From positions 1,024,001 through 1,088,000 of the forward strand of contig WPIO01000133.1 of the NCBI GenBank assembly GCA_009760855.2: 64,000 nt of DNA. The letters are read 5' to 3'. Made by a program: the position numbers and the translations under genes. Source of the DNA: Cristatella mucedo (lineage: Eukaryota > Bryozoa > Phylactolaemata > Cristatellidae). This document shows positions 56,860-64,000 of the stretch, piece by piece. The stretch's first letter is position 1; each line of letters begins with the position of its first letter. The notes under the pieces are model-generated. The model was given only the letters and a program-made list of their open reading frames with translations. It did no database searches and was not told the origin of the DNA.

Positions 56860-56984
56860 CTAAGACTCACACTTGAAGGCGCTCCACTTGCAGTTCAGGT
56901 GGACGCTGGCAAAGCATATGGCGTTAGCCAAGAGCACGAAGAACGGCAGATGCGCCCAGCTGCCCCACTTCCTCTTCTCCGGGT
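56860..56984 (-). CDS. MGST3: MGST3 exon 5 (helix 4, stop)
   Basis: Acceptor CGTAG; completes Asp112, then PEKRKWGSWAHLPFFVLLAN and AICFASVHLNCKWSAFKCES, stop TAG at 56862-56860. PEKR aligns with the human PSKRSRG. The last ten residues diverge, but a terminal Cys is kept. Confidence 0.9.
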
Positions 56985-58627
56985 CTACGACGAGGAGAAG
57001 CGCACACAATGCCAGCCAAGGTTAGTAGCAAAAGTGATGCACCAGATGCAAGTCGAAGCAGCTTTCATGCCGTGGCATACAAGTTAAGTTTTTGCTCCAC
57101 ACAACCGCCAGCAGATCACAACTTAAGGCTCAGCACTTACAATCCTAGCTAGGAGCACATGTGGCTGCGGCCCACTTCAGATGCACCCTGCCCCTACTAC
57201 CGGATCTAACATAGCGAAAGAGGGGGAGGGCAAATGAGCAGTGCACAATAAAAGCCTTTAAACAAGCTAGAGCTACTGAAGACAACCAACTCACTAGAGC
57301 TAGAACAGCTGGCGTCGACAAAAAACATGTGCCAGCCAGTAGGTCGGGCACGACTCCTCGAGGCCCTAGCTCCCCTTCATTCGGGATCGCTCGCTGCAGA
57401 AATATATATATATAATACATATATTACACATAATACTCCTGTTGAGAAAAACCTTAAATTCATAGCAGAATGCCCCCCTCAGTGCATAAAAAGCACCCAA
57501 CACCCTCGAACTCAACAAACGAATGATTTGAAGTGACAGGCTAGCTTACTAGCATCTGTAAAGTGCAAGTTTTTTTTTTATAGAGATCTAACAATAATAA
57601 TGTTTAATCACCAATAACAGTATTTTATAATCACTATAAATAATGTAACATTCACATAAACATATTTGTATAGTTTGCTCTGAGAACATAACCTCTTTCC
57701 AGGCAGCTTACATATGCTGTAAAGGAAGCAGAGGCTATTACCATAAGAGGATTCTATGAACAGGATGAGTGACACCTTAACTAGCACCAGACCCTAATTT
57801 AACTCTGCACATAGCGGTGGGGGTTACCCTCCCTGCCTATTCATGCGTAAGTCAAACAGCTCGTAAGTGAAGCAGGGTAATAGTTGTAGTTGGCACCAAA
57901 AAATGAGCACAAATTATTATACACATTTATTCACGAAACACACCAAGATTGGGCTACATCGCATAGGTAAGCGGCAGATTTAAAGCCAAAGCTTACGAAC
58001 CGTTAACAATCGAGCGTTAACTGCCACGGGGACAGTAGTCTCCACATCTTAAGTCGATTTTTTTTCTCGGCTCACTGTGATGCAACGGAGGGCCTCCCTT
58101 TGCTCTGTATTTTGACATTCCCGGGTGTGGATGTAAACCGAACATCAAGCTCTACCCCCCACTGCGTAGTGCTTGGGCCGTGGGGCGGGGCCGTGGGGCG
58201 GGGCCGTGGGGCGGGGCCGCGGAAGCCAGTCGGGTTTGGAAGTAGCATACACATATCATCCGTCTGAGCCCAGGTGGCTGTGGATTTTTTTACAGCAACA
58301 GATGACGTGAGTGAAAACAACGGGCATACTTATCAGCAAACTCGAAGCGCGTGGCAGGGTACACCAGCCAGACGGAGCACAGCTTACCTCCGGTGGAATA
58401 TCCCTTAGCGTAAGCATATCTGCCGACCAAATACAAGGCGCCGGCAGCTGCAGTGACTCGCTACAAGAGAGAGAAAGAGCAACGACGACGAGTCATCACT
58501 AGCACTGATAACCGGGCACTCCCCGATCGCCCATTGCCGATCCATCTGCCGATGAGAAAGATTTTGACCTAGACACGAGTAGCTCATCTGCAGAGTAGCG
58601 ACAACAATCTCATGCATCTTTGCAACG

Positions 58628-58715
<88 letters not shown>

Positions 58716-61541
58716 TGAGAAAGAGAGAGCAGAATGTTGGCCTTCCATTGAAGCAAGCAACAGTGAGCGAACATCACAGGTGACCTAGGAGCACGTGACC
58801 ACTCGATTACTTATGCAATGTGACGTGACAATCAAGTGCACACCCATGCAGGGCACACACAATAACGGACGCGGGAAGGATAAAGCTTGTGTCCCAGGCA
58901 AGGGAGACTAGGTAGGCAAGCTGAGTTCGACTTTCGGAAGGGAAATCTGCCCAACATGGCAACCTGGCAAGTAGACTAGCCACTGCAGGAAAAGATTCCC
59001 TTGAGCCACGTCACAGCAGGACCAGTGCTGAACGAAGCCGACAGGCTTTTTTTTTAACCAGGATGCTTTCTACAATGCGATTACAGCTAGAAAGTTATAA
59101 TGAACCATCAACGAGACAGTTGAATCAGCTAACCGTCAAGTGGTATAATAGTAAGAGAACAGAAGAGTAAGAGAACCCAAGAAGCTTTTTTCAAGGACCT
59201 TTATACATGCTGGAAAAGACGTGCACGCCCATTGCACAGCAAGTGAAGCTGAGATTCTTGGTTGCAGGCTGAGCGGCTCGACCTACAAGACAAGTAACTA
59301 GGAGAACACAGAGGTGTGGCAAAGACCAACACCGAAGACGTCTGTTCAATAATATGCAAACAAACGTATGCTGAGATGAAAGCCTGTCTGGCATGCTACA
59401 AGCCGCTGCACAACGGCTGGCATCCAGCTAGCTAGGCCAGGAGGTAAGGTGCTTGCTCATCACGACCGAGGTTGTGGGTTCGAATCCTGCAGTGGGCTAT
59501 CCTTTAATGCCAACTGCAAGTGGTGGCGATAGCCGTTAAGGCTCTTCTGCCGCTATGCAAATGAGGCTGCTAAATCAGCTCATAGGCGAGTGGTTCGCAG
59601 AGGAGCTCGCGGGCTTGTTCGGCAGCCGCTTGCAAAGGGACCAGGGCAACCGAGCGCTGCCTGCCGGCCATGCACACGAAGTAGCCCCAATGGGGGGGGG
59701 GTACTACGCGCATGTGCATGCATGCACGCATGGTGCTGCCAGCGAAGCATGCTTAAAGGGAGCGCTCAGCAGCACACAAAAAAGGAAAAGCTGGCACGAG
59801 CCATATAAGCTCCAGAGGATCGATACTGCCTGCGCTGCTGTCACGTGCAGCTGGGGGGGGAGACGAGGGGTGACCAGGCGGCCGTGGTGGGCTTAGCATT
59901 CGACCAACCTGTGAGTGTGTATGTGTGGGGCGGGCAAGCCGGGTAGCACCGTAGCTGGCACCATTTTAGCTTTGGCTATACATGTTTGCCTCCTTTGCTC
60001 GCACTTTCACTTACTAGGCAGCATGTGCTGCAAGCCAAGAAATATGCTACCGAGCTAGCACTGACAGAGACATGACGCCAAATAACGTATATATGACATG
60101 TACAGCTACACCATAGCTCAAAGCAAATGAAATGCCCTGGGGAAACCGCTGCGGCCACGGCAGCAAAATGCACTCCCGTCCTGTGAACGCTAGCTAGCTT
60201 AACAGTTGGACTATCAAACGACCAAAGCCAGCTCACCCGCCCGAACAGAGAGACAAGCTTGGAAACACACACTGCTGATCCAAAACGCTCAGTACTACAC
60301 TCACATACACTTGTGGAATGCCTGCTGCTGCAACCCACAGCTCAAAACATCCTCCCGATGCAACGAGGGGGTAAGGCTGATAAAATTCGAGCAACAGCTG
60401 ACACATTGATCACTACCATTAAAACATCCTGATCACTCGGGCAGTTGAATCAGGCTGTCACTACACCCAGGGCCACGTCTCCCAAATGCACCCTTCGCTA
60501 GTAAAGGTTATGTCAAGCATACCAATGCCATGCAAAAGATTACAACAGCTGAGACCGATCAAGCTCCCAACTTCCAGCAATCAAAGCCACAAAGGCTATA
60601 ATAGGGACCTTGTGTGAGAGCAAGCACAACACATCAAATGCTCATACAGAACAAGCAAGCCGTAGCGGCCATATTCCCGGACCACACAGACCACCAGGCA
60701 CACAGTTCACAGCACCAGCAACTACCTACCGGCAGCTCGAGGCCTCCAACGAGTAGTCCGAAATAGAAGAACGAAGCATTCTCCAAACTAAAACAAACAC
60801 TGTCCCTGTAAGCATCGGCCGAGCTCGTGAACGTGGCATACACAAGTACAATAATCATAAACTACAGCAGCACTAAACAATCTTTAATCTGGCTGCCCAT
60901 CCAGTTAGCAATGCCTGTCTTTACGTGATAACGGATAGCCTTCTGCATACGGCCGACAATTAAGCTAAGAGATGGATGCCAACCCAATAATATAAAATTT
61001 ATAGATCACCCTCAGAGAACACTACCTATTTATCCTCTATACCTTTAAAAGAATGTCCCAAATTGATCTCCCATTCCTGCTGTAGCATTGGTTCGGCCCA
61101 GCGGTCGAACAAAGGCACGACAGAGTCGGGGACTCGAGCCCTCTAGCATTTGGCAAGTGCCTGAATAGCGATAACGATATTTTAGGGCACTACATACGAA
61201 CTACATTCTTTGTCATTTATATTGTTTGCTTGACCCTTCTAGCTGGGAGAAGTTGCTTCATCGACAATGCCAGTCTCGTGTCGATTGTCGTACTTGCTGT
61301 GCAATATTCAGACCTATTGTTTTATGCTTTCGCGAGAGCCAGGCAGCGCCGAATGAAAGGGATAGCAAAGTTCGACAATACCGAGGGCGCTCTGCGAATT
61401 GAGCAGAGCGATGGTCAGCGTGCCCTCGAGCTGCTCGCAACTCACAGCACCGATGCTGCCTTCGAGCTTTTCAGCCACACTACCTAGCCCCACAGCCCAG
61501 CTCAGCCAGCACAAGCGCACACAAATGCGCAAACGCACGCG

Positions 61542-61599
<58 letters not shown>

Positions 61600-63526
61600 C
61601 ACCTCTTCCCTTTTCACTCGTTGTGGGAACGACCGACCAGGTGAACACTGAGCGATGGCTGCAGGCACCACTGCACAAGACTTTCTGTCTCTCTCTATTC
61701 TGGACGTACAGTCTCCTTGTTTTCCGTGCTTGGAGATGCCGGCTTTTGGTGAGAGCACATAAGAATTCGCACAGGTTATTCTAAGTGCACAGCACCAGGC
61801 TTAGCTGCAATACAAACACGGGAAATGCATCACTCACACCAGAAGGTCACGATAGATTGTCTAACGAGTAATCCAGCATCAGAAGTTGAGCCAGCTGCCG
61901 GAGTGGTCCGAGTGGAGGCTGATGGCAGTCCCACGCACACAGTCCGGGCACACAAGTAAACGCCGATTCACACAAATGCCTATGCCTACATTTTAGCCAG
62001 CTGTAGGCGAGCTTTGCAATTTAGAGCAGATGAATAATTGCCTTCGATTGACAACTGTTCAATTTATACTGCAAAAACTATCAGGTGTCATCCATGAAAA
62101 AAAACAGGTGAATTCCAATTCACACCAGCATGCTCGTGCGCGAACACACCTCACAAAAAGTGCTACCTCTGTCAAAGGAAAGCACAGCAGTGGGCTACCA
62201 GCCTATTAACTAGCTCTTTATCGTCTCACTTGGTCTACATCGCCATTCTCCTGAGAGCAGCATCACAAGCAAGGGAGGGGGGCTTCAGTTTTGATCACTA
62301 GTAGGCATGTCCAGGCCCCAAGAGTTTCAGGCCACAGCAGGACAGTGAAACCCTTTCCACAATACCCCATGTAAGGCCGAGATGTGATCAGTTAACTGCT
62401 TCGGTGCACTCCGGAAACCGCAGTTTGAGGAAGGATCAATTTAGGACAGCATTTAGTGGGTCCCTGTGATTTGTGCTCTATGTGCTTATGCATGCTGACA
62501 CTGTCGCATGCTGCCACTAACCACACTTGCATGCTGACCCTGTGCATGTCACCCTTAACAATGCTATTCTTGTTGTTTATTGAGCATGCTACCACAAACC
62601 ATTCGATCGTAATTCATTTGCAGCAAATGTAAAGTGCCTAGAAAGACATCTGAGTTCTCTGAGGGCGCTTTATCAAGTGTATTACTAGTATTACTACGAA
62701 TGCAGGAGCTCCATCTAGCTCTAGTTGGAGCAACAAGCAAGTCCGATCTCTCGGGCACTGACAGCACGGCAGCTAGCCCATACCGAATTTTCCATCAACA
62801 AGTGGCAGCAACTGGGGTCAAACAACGTCCCAGAGCATCGCTGAACGCGTTTGTCCGAAGGACAAAAGCGGTCGCGAAACCATGGCAACTTGGACGACAC
62901 CCAGCCGAGCCCAAACCAGCTCGGTCGACCAGCACCAACGACCGCAACGGATGCCAAGTCATCAGCAGCAGCTGACAGCGGCCACGAGGAGTTGCATCAG
63001 ACCTCGAGCTGACAGCGCATGCGCCGCAGCGGCTACGGGGCTTACTAGTTCTGATGGGCTCTCTGGATGCAGTTGAAAGTCTGGTTGTCGGCGCTGTACA
63101 CGGCAGGATACTACAATATAGATAAGGAGTCGCCAAGCCAGTGAACGAGTGCGCGTCGTTGCCTCTCGGACGATTCCATAGACAAAAGCGAGCGGACTTG
63201 GAGGACGCGCATTAAATTGCACTGGCTAGTGAAACAAGGGCCGGAAGTGCCAATGCAATGAGCCATGCCAGCACTCGGGCACACACTCGTCTCAGACGCT
63301 CAAGCGTGATGCACAGCGAAGTAAAAAGAACCCAAGCCCTCCGACTCGCGGGCGGCGCTCCGCTCTGCAGCTTGAAGACATCGCTTACCTCCACTTTGTA
63401 CTGCTTGCGGGCTTTCATGACGTTGTACGCCAGACACAAGTGAAGAGCGGCGCCGCCGGTGCCGACAAGCACTACGTAGCCATAATTGGCAGGAAGAATA
63501 TCCTTCAATGGGGACACTGCAGGCAT
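56860..63526 (-). CDS. MGST3: MGST3, microsomal glutathione S-transferase 3 (MAPEG family), whole gene
   Basis: Five minus-strand exons join in frame: 63526-63389, 63110-63046, 60787-60730, 58460-58388 and 56984-56860 (459 nt; 152 residues plus stop, the same length as human MGST3). All introns are GT-AG and phases agree. MGST3 is a four-helix ER-membrane enzyme of the MAPEG family with glutathione transferase/peroxidase activity and, in mammals, leukotriene C4 synthase activity. Visible features: hydrophobic segments near residues 16-34, 71-87, 90-105 and 122-137; NVMKARKQYKVE after helix 1; the glutathione-binding block FNCIQRAHQNYLE with R63, N67 and E70; GRYAYAKGYSTG after helix 3. C150 near the end sits where the mammalian protein has an acylated Cys (inference). 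The N-terminus is slightly extended and the middle exons are very short. The 3' untranslated region runs straight into a LINE-A tail. Confidence 0.94.
57655..57745 (-). mobile_element. LINE-A 3' tail remnant
   Basis: ATATTTGTATAGTTTGCTCT, GAGAACATAACCTCTTTCCA and TATGCTGTAAAGGAAGCA. In MGST3 intron 4. Confidence 0.6.
58178..58216. repeat. Three exact 13-bp GC-box repeats
   Basis: CCGTGGGGCGGGG three times head to tail, each containing a GGGGCGGGG Sp1-type GC box. In MGST3 intron 4. Confidence 0.93.
58388..58460 (-). CDS. MGST3: MGST3 exon 4 (helix 3)
   Basis: A 73-nt exon: acceptor TTGTAG, RVTAAAGALYLVGRYAYAKG then YSTG, plus one base of an Asp codon before donor GTAAGC. It aligns with human RIASGLGLAWIVGR...YAYGYYTG. 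Confidence 0.93.
58630..58715. repeat. (GA)n then (GACA)n
   Basis: About 34 GA units followed by five GACA units. In MGST3 intron 3. Confidence 0.95.
58716..60729. other. MGST3 intron 3, one SINE-2
   Basis: Apart from SINE-2 at 59428-59582 and a G run at 59692-59701, nothing was recognised. A 113-codon plus frame (59555-59896) overlaps the SINE-2 end and is not supported as a gene. Confidence 0.4.
59428..59582 (+). mobile_element. SINE-2
   Basis: TAGGCCAGGAGGTAAGG (A box), GGTTCGAATCC (B box), GCTATCCTTTAATGCCAACT, GATAGCCGTTAAGGCTCTTC, ATGAGGCTGCTAAATCAGC. In MGST3 intron 3. Confidence 0.87.
60730..60787 (-). CDS. MGST3: MGST3 exon 3 (helix 2)
   Basis: A 58-nt exon: acceptor TTTTAG, one base completing Tyr68, then LENASFFYFGLLVGGLELP, donor GTAGGT. 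It aligns with the human NTLE...FLFFLAVGGVYHP helix and ends in phase 0. Confidence 0.9.
60985..61050 (-). mobile_element. L2-type tail remnant
   Basis: ATAGATCACCCTCAGAGAAC then ACTACCTATTTATCCTC weakly matches the minus-strand tail. In MGST3 intron 2. Confidence 0.4.
61084..61205 (+). mobile_element. SINE-1, diverged
   Basis: TTGGTTCGGCCCAGCGGTCG (A box), GGGGACTCGAGCCCTC (B box), GGCAAGTGCCTGAATAGCGA and TTTTAGGGCACTACATACGA. In MGST3 intron 2. Confidence 0.75.
61206..62439. other. MGST3 intron 2, left part
   Basis: Contains the (CG)n-(CA)n microsatellite; nothing else was recognised. Confidence 0.4.
61533..61597. repeat. (CG)n-(CA)n microsatellite
   Basis: CGCACGCGCGCGCGCGCACA passing into about 23 CA units. 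In MGST3 intron 2. Confidence 0.95.
62440..62700 (+). mobile_element. LINE-A 3' untranslated region and tail
   Basis: Matches the end of LINE-A copy 2: ATTTAGGACAGCATTTAGTG, TGTGCTTATGCATGCTGACA, AAATGTAAAGTGCCTAGAAA and GAGGGCGCTTTATCAAGT, then an ATTACTAGTATT tail. In MGST3 intron 2. Confidence 0.88.
63046..63110 (-). CDS. MGST3: MGST3 exon 2 (glutathione-binding loop)
   Basis: A 65-nt exon: acceptor TTGTAG, 21 codons YPAVYSADNQ...FNCIQRAHQN plus two bases of a Tyr codon, donor GTAAGC. The FNC.QRAHQN block is the MAPEG hallmark; R63 and N67 correspond to glutathione-contacting residues in leukotriene C4 synthase. Confidence 0.93.
63389..63526 (-). CDS. MGST3: MGST3 exon 1
   Basis: ATG at 63526-63524; 46 codons ending NVMKARKQYKVE, donor GTAAGC. 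It encodes the lumenal N-terminus, transmembrane helix 1 (YGYVVLVGTGGAAL...) and the basic loop. The reading frame stays open past the donor, but the continuation (VSDVFKL...) does not match the family, whereas exon 2 does. Confidence 0.93.
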
Positions 63527-64000
63527 TTCGTTAATTTCAAATCGTCGACCTCTAGAAAATATAGCGAGCCGGCTGGTCGCCGCTGAGGAAACAGCGTGCC
63601 CGCCGGCGGCTCAAGTCGACGACTCTCGCCGGCTAGTCACGCAGGCCGAGGGTGTCTGCATTAGCGCATGGGTAAAAACAGCGCATTAAGATGATAAGGC
63701 ATATGGGCATTTGAATCAACTTAAAAATTCTTAGAAATGGCATAATGAAGCTCCATTGCATACGCGCCACGCGACCCCCTACGTACCGTAAACGTTGGGC
63801 AAAGTCCGACCAGCAAGCACGCTAGTGCAATCCAGTTAGGCCTCGAGCTGGTCGACCGATAGGTGGCGTACCCATCGCTAATGAAATAAAGTGACTCAAT
63901 GAAATTTAAATGGAATATGATTAAATTAAAATAAACTAATTTTCAAATGATTGGAAAACTGTTGAGTGGGATAGATGGCGCAACGAGCCAGGAGCCATGT
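63527..64000. other. Upstream flank of MGST3
   Basis: It should hold the MGST3 5' UTR and promoter (minus-strand gene). It is CG-containing to about 63680 and AT-rich beyond. No TATA box or other element could be assigned. Confidence 0.35.

Noticed and set aside
63212-63388. Longer MGST3 exon 1 through the open frame to 63212
   Set aside because: The continuation lacks MAPEG similarity; GTAAGC at 63388 joins exon 2, which carries the conserved FNCIQRAHQN block.

Overview
This is animal nuclear DNA. Genes are split into short exons with GT-AG introns, microsatellites are abundant, and dispersed LINEs and tRNA-derived SINEs fill most of the space between exons. Nothing looks bacterial, viral or organellar. 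A lophotrochozoan, perhaps a gastropod mollusc, is my best guess: the two genes are conserved animal genes, the retroelements are L2/CR1-like, and a SPIN-type hAT transposon is present (SPIN is known from several vertebrates, a triatomine bug and a pond snail). The species cannot be fixed from this sequence alone.

Two complete host genes can be assembled exon by exon and lie tail to tail. On the + strand, 23622-40849, is TYW5, the JmjC-type tRNA wybutosine hydroxylase: seven exons, 340 codons, all splice phases compatible, and the iron ligands H168, D170 and H243 in place. On the - strand, 63526-56860, is MGST3, a microsomal glutathione S-transferase of the MAPEG family: five exons, 152 codons, ending in sequence derived from a LINE tail. 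The two genes act in unrelated pathways (tRNA modification; membrane-bound glutathione and lipid-peroxide chemistry). About 16 kb of transposon-rich DNA separates their 3' ends. A possible exon of a Ser/Thr/Gln/Ala-rich protein lies at 3071-2777 (-).

Layout: 1-10.6 kb holds microsatellites, old L2-like tails, one full SINE and two LINE-B 3' ends. 10.6-16 kb is GC- and CpG-rich with a 0.7-kb GA/GACA array split by a SINE. 17-23.4 kb holds diverged LINE fragments and SINE-2 copies, then a CpG-rich segment just upstream of TYW5. 23.6-40.8 kb is TYW5; its introns carry the SPIN element and a LINE-A copy that has itself been invaded by another LINE-A. 40.9-56.8 kb is intergenic, dominated by a 4-kb LINE-A interrupted by LINE-B and by a (TA)n tract. 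56.8-63.5 kb is MGST3.

Repeat families named here for convenience: LINE-A (L2-like, APE endonuclease plus reverse transcriptase, ATT-repeat tail); LINE-B (CR1/L2-like, tail of TACAT or ATAC repeats); LINE-C (a second L2-like family, 3' ends only); SINE-1 (tRNA-derived head with a LINE-A-like tail); SINE-2 (a different tRNA-derived head). No tRNA, rRNA, CRISPR or operon-type features were found.
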